A stretch of 64,000 bases of DNA from CAZSNT01 sp964607765. Lineage in GTDB: Bacteria > Verrucomicrobiota > Lentisphaeria > Oligosphaerales > JABHEG01. Location: contig CAZSNT010000028.1 of assembly GCA_964607765.1 (NCBI GenBank), positions 13,440 through 77,439 of the forward strand, read 5' to 3'. The position numbers and the translations under genes are program-made. Below the pieces are notes generated by a model. The model was given only the letters and a program-made list of their open reading frames with translations. It was not told the origin of the DNA and ran no database searches. Below, piece by piece: positions 53,694 to 61,590 of the stretch (position 1 is its first letter; each line of letters opens with the position of its first letter).

Positions 53694-55286
53694 ATGAACA
53701 GAACCGTAGGAGTTCTTGCGATGGTTTCGAGCGCAGTCTGTGCATCGGCGGGTAGTGACGTGTTTCTGAAGCCGGCGCGGCACGTGGGGCCTGGCCTCCC
53801 GCTGCACGCCGTGACCAACCGGGCGTTCCAGGGCATTTCCAGCCTGGCCGTGACGCCGGGCGGGCGGCTGTGGGCGACGTGGTACGCGGGCAAGACACCC
53901 GGCGAGGACCAGAACAACTACGTTGTACTCAGCACCAGCGGCGACCAGGGCAAGACCTGGCGCGAGGTCCTGGTGGTCGACCCGGACGAGGACGGGCCTG
54001 TCCGGACGTTCGACCCGGAGGTGTGGATGGCGCCGGACGGCAAGCTCCGTCTGTTCTGGGCACAGTCGGTCGGGCACGAGTGCACGGTCGGCGGCGTCTG
54101 GTGCCTGGAGCTCGGTAACCCCGAGTCCGATCAGCCTGGATACGGCGACCCGGTCCGGGTCACGGACGGGGTCATGATGTGCAAGCCGCTCGTGTTGTCC
54201 AGCGGCGAGTGGGTGCTGCCCGCATCGACGTGGCGCCGGACGGACAACAGCGCCAGGTTCGTGGTGTCGACCGATCAGGGCAGGAGCTGGACGGTGCGCG
54301 GCGGCTGCAATGTACCGGTCAAGGACCGTGTCTTCGACGAGCACATGTTCGTGGAGCGCAAGGACGGCACGATCTGGCTGCTGGCACGGGCCGCTTACGG
54401 CATTGGTGAGAGCGTCTCCACCGACAGCGGGGCTACCTGGCCGGAATTGAAGCCGTCGGCGATTCCGCACCCGAACGCACGCTTTTTCATCACGCGCCTG
54501 GTCTCGGGCAACCTGCTTCTGGTCAAGCACGGGCCGATGAACAAGCGGACTGGCCGCTCGCACCTCATGGCCTTTGTCTCGATTGACGACGGCAAGACAT
54601 GGGGCGGCGGCCTGATGCTGGACGAGCGCGGCGGCATCTCCTACCCCGACGGGCAGCAGACGGCGGACGGCATGATCTGGATCACTTACGACTACAGCCG
54701 GACCGGTGCGCGGCACATCCTGATGGCCAGTTTCCGCGAGCAAGACGTTGTCGCCGGGGAGGCCGTCAGCGGCGCGGTGCATCTGCGGCAGGTGATCAGC
54801 GAGGGCTCGGGCGGTCTCGAACGGAAGAAGGAGCCGCCCCCGCCCGTGCGTGACAACAACGACGGCGAGCCCCTGCGGAGGGCTCCTGCGGGCGCTCTCG
54901 CGTTGGCGGGCGCGTCCTCGGCGCCGTTTGCGGTTGGGGAGACGTTGTTCACGGATCGCGGCTACGTGATGGCGGCGGAACCGGGGGAATTGAGCGGCGC
55001 CAGGTTCATCCGCACGACGATCGAGGGCAGGAAACGCGTCCGGTGCACCCGCGCGGGCGTTGTCCACATGCTGACTCCCGCGCCGGACCGGAACCGGGAC
55101 AGCCAGTCGGGTGCCTTACTCGAGCAGGGCTTCAGGAAAGTCGCGCTGCCGGAGATCCCCCTGTTCAATCCCGAGTCGGGAGCCAACTACTGCACCGTGT
55201 ACCAGAAGACCTGCGCTGCAGGCGATGTGATCTCCTTCGGCAAGTGGGGCGTGCCGGTCTACGCCGCACGCGGAGCAAACGAATGA
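53694..55286 (+). CDS. Exported sialidase-like (BNR repeat) protein
   Basis: A 530-residue protein with a signal peptide (MNRTVGVLAMVSSAVCASAG). Asp-boxes of the SxDxGxTW type appear four times: SGDQGKTW, STDQGRSW, STDSGATW and SIDDGKTW, with YPDGQQTADGMIWITYD at the expected active-site strand. Residues ~400-430 are a charged, Pro-rich linker. The catalytic Arg triad cannot be verified by eye, so it may cleave sialic acid or another sugar. It converges on the PQQ-type gene with only 13 bases between stops. The relation to the sialidase at 24717 is structural only; that one lacks a signal peptide. Confidence 0.82.
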   Translation: MNRTVGVLAMVSSAVCASAGSDVFLKPARHVGPGLPLHAVTNRAFQGISSLAVTPGGRLWATWYAGKTPGEDQNNYVVLSTSGDQGKTWREVLVVDPDEDGPVRTFDPEVWMAPDGKLRLFWAQSVGHECTVGGVWCLELGNPESDQPGYGDPVRVTDGVMMCKPLVLSSGEWVLPASTWRRTDNSARFVVSTDQGRSWTVRGGCNVPVKDRVFDEHMFVERKDGTIWLLARAAYGIGESVSTDSGATWPELKPSAIPHPNARFFITRLVSGNLLLVKHGPMNKRTGRSHLMAFVSIDDGKTWGGGLMLDERGGISYPDGQQTADGMIWITYDYSRTGARHILMASFREQDVVAGEAVSGAVHLRQVISEGSGGLERKKEPPPPVRDNNDGEPLRRAPAGALALAGASSAPFAVGETLFTDRGYVMAAEPGELSGARFIRTTIEGRKRVRCTRAGVVHMLTPAPDRNRDSQSGALLEQGFRKVALPEIPLFNPESGANYCTVYQKTCAAGDVISFGKWGVPVYAARGANE

Positions 55287-55299
55287 AAGCCGCGCTGAC

Positions 55300-58200
55300 T
55301 CATTGCCCCCGGGCGTAGCAGCGCAGCTCGCCGTTGCGGAGGGCCAGGTAGAGCTTCCCGCCGGCTGCAGCCATGCCGTTCCAGGCCGGGGGCGCGGGAA
55401 GATCGAGGCCGGACAGGATCTCGCCGGAGTCGGCATCGAGCACGCACAGTCGACCTCCGCCCTTCCCCTCGAACGTGCTCCACGGCGCGTCCGTGTCGAC
55501 TTCGCCGGGCGGCCCGGCGACGACCAGCTTGCCGTCACCGCAGAGCATGGCCCAGGGGTACATGGGGAAGTGGTCGTGACGCCAGATGGCGGCGGCGGCG
55601 GGCTTGGCTCCCTTACCCAGCTTGCGACCGGTCGTGTCAGGTACGGCCGGGCGGTCCTCGCGGCTCGTCCGGGACCGGGCGGCGTAGAGCACAGTGCCGC
55701 CGACCTGCACGTTGGGATTGGCGAGCCAGCTGGGGCCGTCGCCGTCCCGACCGGCCACGCGTTCGATGGACCCTCCGCTGGGAATGTGGAAGGTCTGGTT
55801 GTTTCCGCCGGGATGGTTGGCGGCCGCGACATAGGCACGCTTCGCATCGAAGGCGATCAGGTTGCCCGAGGCGCTGCCGAACTTGGCCTGGAGATTCCAG
55901 AATGCGCGATGGAACCAGCGTTCGTTGGCGAACCCGGCATCAGCCGTGAGTACGGGGCCTGTGGCGGCCAATTCCGTTGGCGAGACGCGGGCCTCGAACG
56001 GAATACTGAGCTGCCGTCTTCCCAGGCGCAGGCACTCCCCGTCCGTGCACAGGATGTCGGACAGCGCCCCGCTGGGCAGAGCTCCTGTCGTCCTGGTGTC
56101 CGTCTGGATCTCGTGGATCTTCTCGGTGGCCAGGACCTGACCGGTGGCGATGTCCAGGGCGTAGACCGTCACTCCGCCATCGAGCACGGAAGCGCGTCCG
56201 GCGGCGAAGTAGGCCTTGCCGTCGGCGGCCAGCACGCTGCCGCAGACTGGCCAGGGGCTCTCCAATTGGCCGTGTGAAACGATCAGGCGGCCGTCGCGAG
56301 CTGCCTTGAAGCGCCAGACCAGGACGCCGTCCTCGGCACGCAGGCACGTGACTGAGCCGTCCCGGCAGCCGAACAGGACGCGCCCCTCCCAGATCGAGGG
56401 CGGCGAATCGATGCGTGCGTCGGCCGTGTAGGCCCAGACCTGCTTTCCGGCTGCTGCGTCCAGGGCGATGACCTGATGCCGGTCCGGCGCGGCGACAAAC
56501 ACCTTACCGTTGGCCACGACCGGGGGTGTCAGGAGGCCGCCGAGCGGGGTGGTCCACGCCGCGGTGGGCTGTGAAGGGACCTCGCCCGCTGTCATCGAGC
56601 TCCGCATGGGATCGGCCCGGTAGGTGGGCCACCCCGCACTGACAGCTGATGACCCGCCTCCGCGGCGCTTCGGCGCGGCAGGCTGATTACTGGTCACTGA
56701 CGCAAAGGCGGGCCCTCTGACGAGGCGGGCGGAATCGGGGATGCCGGGGGCTGCGGCGCGCTCGGAACGGAGGGCGAGGAAGCCGCGCGGTTGGAAGGAC
56801 ATGTAGCAGCGACAGTGGTCGGGAGAGCGGTAGGTGAAACCGTTGGCCAGCACATGGCCGGCCCGGCAGCCGGTGCGCATCCAGTGGTTCAGGCTCAGCT
56901 CGCCGGTGGCGAAGTTCACGTACTCCGCGCCGCGTCGGCCGAGGATGGCGTACTTGACCGAGGCGCGGTTCGGGTAGCAGCGGTGGTGATGCCCGACCTT
57001 CAGGGCTTTCTCGATGGAGTGCTTCACCTTCACGGCCCCGGTAGCGGCATCCAGGGCGACCAGTTCCATCGCCTTTCTGTCGGGGAGCCACACGGTGTCG
57101 TCGACCACAAAGAGGTCCGGCCACTCGATGTAGGCGATCGGGGTGGCCTCATCGTAGCGCCAGACCTCCTTGCCCGTGGTGGTGTCGAGCGCTTGAAGAA
57201 AGGTCGCTCTCTTTGGGGCCCCGGGGTGCATAACGAAGAGACGCGGGCCGGCTGCAACGACTGTGTGTGTGTTCGACTGGTTGAGATGGTGGTAGAGATT
57301 GCCCGGGTTCCCGTGCTTCAGAGGCGCCGCCGGAACCAGCCGCTCCGCCCGCCATTTCTCCTTGCCGGTCTCCAGCTCGAGCGCCACCGTGTACTGTTCG
57401 TCGATGAGGAAAACACCGGCCGCCGATACGGTCAGGTTCAGATGCCGCATGGAGGCCAACCGATCGATCTTGGCCGCGTTGCCGACAAACGGCCCCGCCT
57501 TCCACAGGAGCTTGCCGGAAGCCGCATCGATGGCATGAACGTGTTTCACCGACGGTTCGGGCGACTCGCCGCGCAGCTCCGGCCTCACCCCTTTGCCGTC
57601 CCAGGGCTTCTGCGCCCGGTCGTTTACACAGGCGTAGACGACCCCGTCCCCGACGACAAACTCGTCGGTGTGCCGTGTGCCGTCGAGGGTCCTGACGGTC
57701 TTTCCACTTGCCGCATTGATGACCGTGATCGGCGAGTTGAATCCGAGGGTAACGTAGAGACGGCCATCTACGGCGACCAGGCGCTTGCGCACATGCAACG
57801 GGTGGTTGAAGCGCGCAGCGTGGCTCTCCGTCCAATAACTCCAGGCATGGGACCCCCAGTCTTCCATGTCCCGTTTCCAGAGCAGGATGCCGTTGAACGC
57901 GTCGCGCGCTACCAGGCGCCACTGCCCGGGCAGTCCGACGAAGCCGGTCGGCGCTTCGTCGATGATGCTGAAGATGCGTCCACCCGTGCTGACCGTGGCC
58001 GTGATGCTGGGTTCGATGCCGTGGTGGCGCTGGAAGATGGGACCTGCGACCCACTGCAGGTACTTGGGCGGGCCGATGCGCGTGTCCTGCGAGACCATGT
58101 TCCCGGTTGCGTCGTAACGGAAGTGCGTCCACTCGTCGGTCCCGGGTGGGACCGGCTTGGCGCTCATGCGCTTTCTCAGGTCCGACAGGCCCGACACACC

Positions 58201-58608
58201 GAGCAACACCCCTCGCGGCGCAAGAACCCGGAGCATCTCGTCTTTGCGGACTCCGCAATCGGCATCGGCGACGACGAGCAGGTTCACCAATTCGTCGGCG
58301 AGGGGCAGGGCGTCGCCCTCGAGAACCGCCGCCGCCACAGCACCGTAGCGCCCGGAAGCCAGCAGCGTTTCCCGGGCCGACTCGACCACCTCAGGCTCTG
58401 TGTCGAAGCCCTGGACCAGGAAGCCGTTTCGACGCCCCAGGTCCGCAAGGAGCGCGGCGTCCTCACACCCGACGACAACCACGAGCCCTCCACGAATCCC
58501 GCTTGCCGCGAGGATCGCATCTGCCTCGGCAGCCGGCACGCGATGCGCACACAGCGAAGCGCAGGCGAGCGTCAGGACAGTCAGGAGGCAACCGTTTGCT
58601 CTGTTCAT
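55300..58608 (-). CDS. Exported methyltransferase-like/PQQ beta-propeller fusion protein
   Basis: A 1,102-residue protein. ATG 58608 follows AGAGGAA and opens a signal peptide (MNRANGCLLTVLTLACASLCAHRVPAA). Residues ~40-150 resemble a Rossmann-type SAM-binding fold (GGLVVVVGCEDAALLADLG, VQGFDTEPEVVESAR, EGDALPLADELVNLLVV), without an evident catalytic residue. The rest is a long series of PQQ-like blades (DAASGKLLWKAG, DAAAGKQVWAY, DIATGQVLATEK). In the middle a repeat-derived segment (~635-657) interrupts the blades. Proteins like this are frequent in Planctomycetota and relatives and of unknown role. Confidence 0.85.
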   Translation of the reverse strand: MNRANGCLLTVLTLACASLCAHRVPAAEADAILAASGIRGGLVVVVGCEDAALLADLGRRNGFLVQGFDTEPEVVESARETLLASGRYGAVAAAVLEGDALPLADELVNLLVVADADCGVRKDEMLRVLAPRGVLLGVSGLSDLRKRMSAKPVPPGTDEWTHFRYDATGNMVSQDTRIGPPKYLQWVAGPIFQRHHGIEPSITATVSTGGRIFSIIDEAPTGFVGLPGQWRLVARDAFNGILLWKRDMEDWGSHAWSYWTESHAARFNHPLHVRKRLVAVDGRLYVTLGFNSPITVINAASGKTVRTLDGTRHTDEFVVGDGVVYACVNDRAQKPWDGKGVRPELRGESPEPSVKHVHAIDAASGKLLWKAGPFVGNAAKIDRLASMRHLNLTVSAAGVFLIDEQYTVALELETGKEKWRAERLVPAAPLKHGNPGNLYHHLNQSNTHTVVAAGPRLFVMHPGAPKRATFLQALDTTTGKEVWRYDEATPIAYIEWPDLFVVDDTVWLPDRKAMELVALDAATGAVKVKHSIEKALKVGHHHRCYPNRASVKYAILGRRGAEYVNFATGELSLNHWMRTGCRAGHVLANGFTYRSPDHCRCYMSFQPRGFLALRSERAAAPGIPDSARLVRGPAFASVTSNQPAAPKRRGGGSSAVSAGWPTYRADPMRSSMTAGEVPSQPTAAWTTPLGGLLTPPVVANGKVFVAAPDRHQVIALDAAAGKQVWAYTADARIDSPPSIWEGRVLFGCRDGSVTCLRAEDGVLVWRFKAARDGRLIVSHGQLESPWPVCGSVLAADGKAYFAAGRASVLDGGVTVYALDIATGQVLATEKIHEIQTDTRTTGALPSGALSDILCTDGECLRLGRRQLSIPFEARVSPTELAATGPVLTADAGFANERWFHRAFWNLQAKFGSASGNLIAFDAKRAYVAAANHPGGNNQTFHIPSGGSIERVAGRDGDGPSWLANPNVQVGGTVLYAARSRTSREDRPAVPDTTGRKLGKGAKPAAAAIWRHDHFPMYPWAMLCGDGKLVVAGPPGEVDTDAPWSTFEGKGGGRLCVLDADSGEILSGLDLPAPPAWNGMAAAGGKLYLALRNGELRCYARGQ
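56640..56705. repeat. Repeat-derived in-frame insert in propeller gene
   Basis: The plus strand has CTGACAGCTGATGAC, then a GC-rich stem (CCGCG/CGCGG around CGCTTCGG), then CTGATTACTGGTCACTGACG. On the coding strand this gives a segment with SVTSNQPAAPKRRGGG, unlike the flanking propeller. It resembles the CTGATGA repeats in the sensor kinase gene. Confidence 0.6.
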
Positions 58609-58688
58609 GGCATTCCTCTTTCGTGGGTTCGGGCTGTCGGTTCGCGGTTGGGGCATGGTAGGGAGTGACGGAACGACCCGATGACGCA

Positions 58689-58723
58689 ATGACTCATACT
58701 GTTGCACGGGGAACATGAGTCAT
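58689..58723. repeat. Inverted repeat ATGACTCAT / ATGAGTCAT
   Basis: Perfect 9-bp arms (58689-58697 and 58715-58723) around a 17-base loop, followed by a further CAGTCATTGAGTCAT. It lies between two minus-strand genes, upstream of the propeller gene. Confidence 0.75.
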
Positions 58724-58759
58724 CCAGTCATTGAGTCATTCGGTCAGACGAACGAAGCG

Positions 58760-59923
58760 CTACCCATTCCTCCACCGTTTCTTGCCCAGCAGCGCCTCCG
58801 GCGGCACACTGAAGCGTTTGGGGTCGCGCATCACGTCGCGGATAGTGCTGTAGTGCGGGAATGTCTTCCACTCGAGTTGCTTCTGTTGTCCCTGCATCAG
58901 GTCGCAGTCGAAGCGGACGAGGAAGTTCCAGTCGGAGCGTCCGTAGTGGGCCAGGCCCCAGGTGAAGCCCTGCCCGTTCTCGGGGTCGTCGAACTTGTCC
59001 GGGATGTAGGCGCCGCCCGCGGGAGGCACGTCTTCGAGGGCCGCCATGACGTGGAAATCCACACCGTCCTCACTGTACTGCACCGTGCCCTTCTCCGGGC
59101 CGGCCCAGTCGACGATCGCGGCAATGCCGTTCTTCCACGGCCAGACCCAGACTTCGTGTCCGCTGTTGGTGACGGGGTTGAGGGGGCTTTTCACGTAGGG
59201 ACCCTCGGGGCGGTCCGCGACGGCGACGCCCCAGCGCGAATCGGCGAACATGGCGTCGCCGATTCCGTGCCCCTTGTAATAGAGCCAGTACTTGCCCCAG
59301 CGTGGGATGATGCCGGGGTCGTGTACCGCGGCGCTGTCCCACGAGCCCTTCTCGATGGTTCGGCGTCTTTGGGGCCGGTTCGGGTCCGGCTCCCACTTCC
59401 CGTCGCGGGTCGTTCGGAGGATCGGGTCGGTGAGTTTGGTCCACGGCCCGTCGGGCGAATCCGCCTTGGCCATGCCGACCACGTTGACGCCATAGCCGTC
59501 GACCGTTTCGGCCTGGTAACAGAGATAGTACTTGCCTTCGGCCACCAGGATATTGCAGGTGAACACGCTGTAGTCGTCCCAGGCGCCATTGGGACCGCGC
59601 TCCACGGCCGGTCCCCGCTTCGTCCACTCGACCCCGTCCGGGCTCGTCGCGTACCAGATGTCGGCGTTGAGCCAGCTCGAGAGGGGATCGGTGCAGTGCG
59701 TGTACCAGACGTAGTAGAGGCCGTCGACCTTGACAATCGAGCTCGGATCACGCCGCCCCACGCCGGGCTCGTAGCCGAGGCCCGTGATCGGCGAGTAGCG
59801 AAAGCGTGTATAAAGCTCGTTCTTGCTGTCCAGACACACGAGCCGTTCGCTGGCTGCGCTTAGACGCTGGTCAGGCATCTGGCTTTCCCTTGGTTGGGGC
59901 GCGTTCAGTTGGCCGTAGTTCAT
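58760..59923 (-). CDS. Glycoside hydrolase family 117-like protein
   Basis: A 387-residue five-bladed propeller enzyme of GH117 type. Family members include alpha-1,3-L-neoagarooligosaccharide hydrolases. Hallmarks: GRRDPSSIVKVDGLYYVWYT with D59, DDYSVFTCNILVAEGKYYLCYQ, SWDSAAVHDPGIIPRWGKYWLYYKG and SGHEVWVWPWKNG. No signal peptide; start 59923 is preceded by GGAGAG, and 59878 is an alternative. Agarolytic or other 3,6-anhydro-galactose/fucose activity cannot be separated by reading alone. It lies 61 bases downstream of the GH29 gene on the same strand. Confidence 0.85.
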   Translation of the reverse strand: MNYGQLNAPQPRESQMPDQRLSAASERLVCLDSKNELYTRFRYSPITGLGYEPGVGRRDPSSIVKVDGLYYVWYTHCTDPLSSWLNADIWYATSPDGVEWTKRGPAVERGPNGAWDDYSVFTCNILVAEGKYYLCYQAETVDGYGVNVVGMAKADSPDGPWTKLTDPILRTTRDGKWEPDPNRPQRRRTIEKGSWDSAAVHDPGIIPRWGKYWLYYKGHGIGDAMFADSRWGVAVADRPEGPYVKSPLNPVTNSGHEVWVWPWKNGIAAIVDWAGPEKGTVQYSEDGVDFHVMAALEDVPPAGGAYIPDKFDDPENGQGFTWGLAHYGRSDWNFLVRFDCDLMQGQQKQLEWKTFPHYSTIRDVMRDPKRFSVPPEALLGKKRWRNG

Positions 59924-59938
59924 GGTCTGTTGCTCTCC

Positions 59939-59980
59939 GGTCCCGTCTCGATTGCGGCCCATCGCGGTCGCCTGCTGGCG
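59939..59980. repeat. Dispersed GATTGC element, copy 4
   Basis: GTCTCGATTGCGGCCCATCG with flanks, 23 of 26 positions shared with the copy at 61484-61530. It sits between GH29 and GH117. Confidence 0.75.
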
Positions 59981-59984
59981 AGCG

Positions 59985-61439
59985 CTACCGGAGTGCGAGC
60001 CGGAACACGTACGCATGCTCGCATGGCGGCTCGTCGGGGAACGTCACCCGCAGTTCTCCCGGCACCCGCTCCCAACGGATCGGTGCGTTGGTCCCGAGCA
60101 TGGTGATGCCCTGGATCGGCTTCGCCGGACAGCCGCACGCCGAGCCCAGAAGCTCAAAGGCCGCCTGTCCGGTTTCCGGCCATCCCAGGACGGTTGCGTA
60201 GAGCGCAGTTCCGTCTCTCGACTGTGTATAGCGGATGTCCTTCGCCGTGAACGGTTGCTGGTCGCGCTCGGAGAGTTGGCCGGTGGGTACCTCGGTTTTG
60301 CCTTCCCCGTAAGCCCGCCAGGGCCGTGTTTCGTAGATGGCTTCTCCGTTGACGCGCAGCCAGTCTCCCATGGCCCGCAGAATCCGCGTCGGCTCTTCGG
60401 GGATGGCCCCGTCGGGGTGCGGCCCGACGTTCAGCAGCAGGTTCCCGTTCTTGCTGACAATGTCGACGAGGTCGTGGATCAGCGACGTGGGTGTACGGAA
60501 TTCCTCGTCGTCGATGAAGGACCAGGACTTGTAGCTGACCGAGGTGTCCGTCTGCCAGGGATGCGGCAGGATGTCGTCCATCTTGCCGCGTTCGCGGTCG
60601 AGCACGGCTGTGCCGTCCGGGAAACACTTCTTGTAGTTCAGCACCGGGCCGTAGCCGTGCCTGGTGGCGTGGTTGTAGTAGTGTGCCGTGATTCTGGGCC
60701 GGTAGGGCGCGTAGGGCTGGCGGTGCCAGCCGATGTCGAAGAAAAGCAACTCGGGGGAGAACCGCTCGATGAGCTCGACCGTTCTTCCGTACCAGTCCCG
60801 GAGGAACGCCTCGCTCTCGGGGTCGCCCTGCTTGCGCGGCGGGCCGTACAGCCCTGCGTAGCGTGGGTCCGCGTTGTCGTAGGCCTCGTCGATGACGTAG
60901 TAGATCCAGTTGTTGGCGCGGTGCGTGGAGACCCCGAAATGGAGCCCGGCTGCGCGGGTGGCCTGCTCGAGCTCGGCGACCACATCCCGTTTCGGGCCCA
61001 TCCGCGCCGCGTTCCATTCGCTGAACCGGGTCTCGTACATGGCGAATCCGTCGTGGTGCTCGGCGACCGGGACGACGTAACGCGCTCCGGCGTCCTGGAA
61101 CAGCTGCACCCACGCCTCCGGATCGAAGCGCTCGCCGGTCAGCAGCGGGATGAAGTCCTTGTACCCGAACTCGCTCAGGGGGCCGTGCGTCTTGACGTGG
61201 TGTTGGTAGAACGAGGGCACGTCCCAGTGCCGCAGCTCCCACGCCCGTGCCTTCTCGATCGGGTGCAGGTACATCAGGCGGGGGTACCACTCGTTTTCGA
61301 AGCGGCAGGCGGAATACGGGCCCCAGTGCGTGAAGATGCCGAGCTTGGCGTCCCGGAACCAGTCCGGTGTCTCATATTGGCTCAGCGACTCCCAGTTCGG
61401 CTCGAACGGGCCGCTTTGGATGGTGTCCCAGCGTGGCAC
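59985..61439 (-). CDS. Alpha-L-fucosidase (GH29)
   Basis: A 484-residue GH29 enzyme. The start is a GTG at 61439, with AGGAGA at the right distance. Barrel marks are WFRDAKLGIFTHWGPYSACR and RYVVPVAEHHDGFAMYET; the nucleophile is D235 in LLFFDIGWH; NGNLLLNVGPHPDGAIPEEP closes the catalytic domain, and a C-terminal sandwich follows. No signal peptide. Downstream of the beta-helix gene and upstream of GH117 on the same strand, suggesting one operon for an algal or fucose-containing galactan. It differs from the GH29 at 49719 in the C-terminal half. Confidence 0.93.
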   Translation of the reverse strand: MPRWDTIQSGPFEPNWESLSQYETPDWFRDAKLGIFTHWGPYSACRFENEWYPRLMYLHPIEKARAWELRHWDVPSFYQHHVKTHGPLSEFGYKDFIPLLTGERFDPEAWVQLFQDAGARYVVPVAEHHDGFAMYETRFSEWNAARMGPKRDVVAELEQATRAAGLHFGVSTHRANNWIYYVIDEAYDNADPRYAGLYGPPRKQGDPESEAFLRDWYGRTVELIERFSPELLFFDIGWHRQPYAPYRPRITAHYYNHATRHGYGPVLNYKKCFPDGTAVLDRERGKMDDILPHPWQTDTSVSYKSWSFIDDEEFRTPTSLIHDLVDIVSKNGNLLLNVGPHPDGAIPEEPTRILRAMGDWLRVNGEAIYETRPWRAYGEGKTEVPTGQLSERDQQPFTAKDIRYTQSRDGTALYATVLGWPETGQAAFELLGSACGCPAKPIQGITMLGTNAPIRWERVPGELRVTFPDEPPCEHAYVFRLALR

Positions 61440-61483
61440 GGTGTGTTCTCCTGGCCCGTGGTCCGTGGTCAGCGGGTCCCGTC

Positions 61484-61530
61484 TCGTCTCGATTGCGGTT
61501 CATCGTGGTCGGCAGCCGGCGGATGCAGTC
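61484..61530. repeat. Dispersed GATTGC element, copy 5
   Basis: GTCTCGATTGCGGTTCATCG followed by GGTCGGCAGC; differs from copy 4 by C-to-T changes. It lies between the beta-helix and GH29 genes. Confidence 0.75.
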
Positions 61531-61590
61531 GCTGCCCGTGCCCGTCGCAAGACCGCGACGCGCACGCGACTACGGCTTCCCTGAACTGGA

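Noticed and set aside
56791..58668. 625-codon plus frame
   Set aside because: Antisense to the propeller gene; low-complexity, no recognisable feature.
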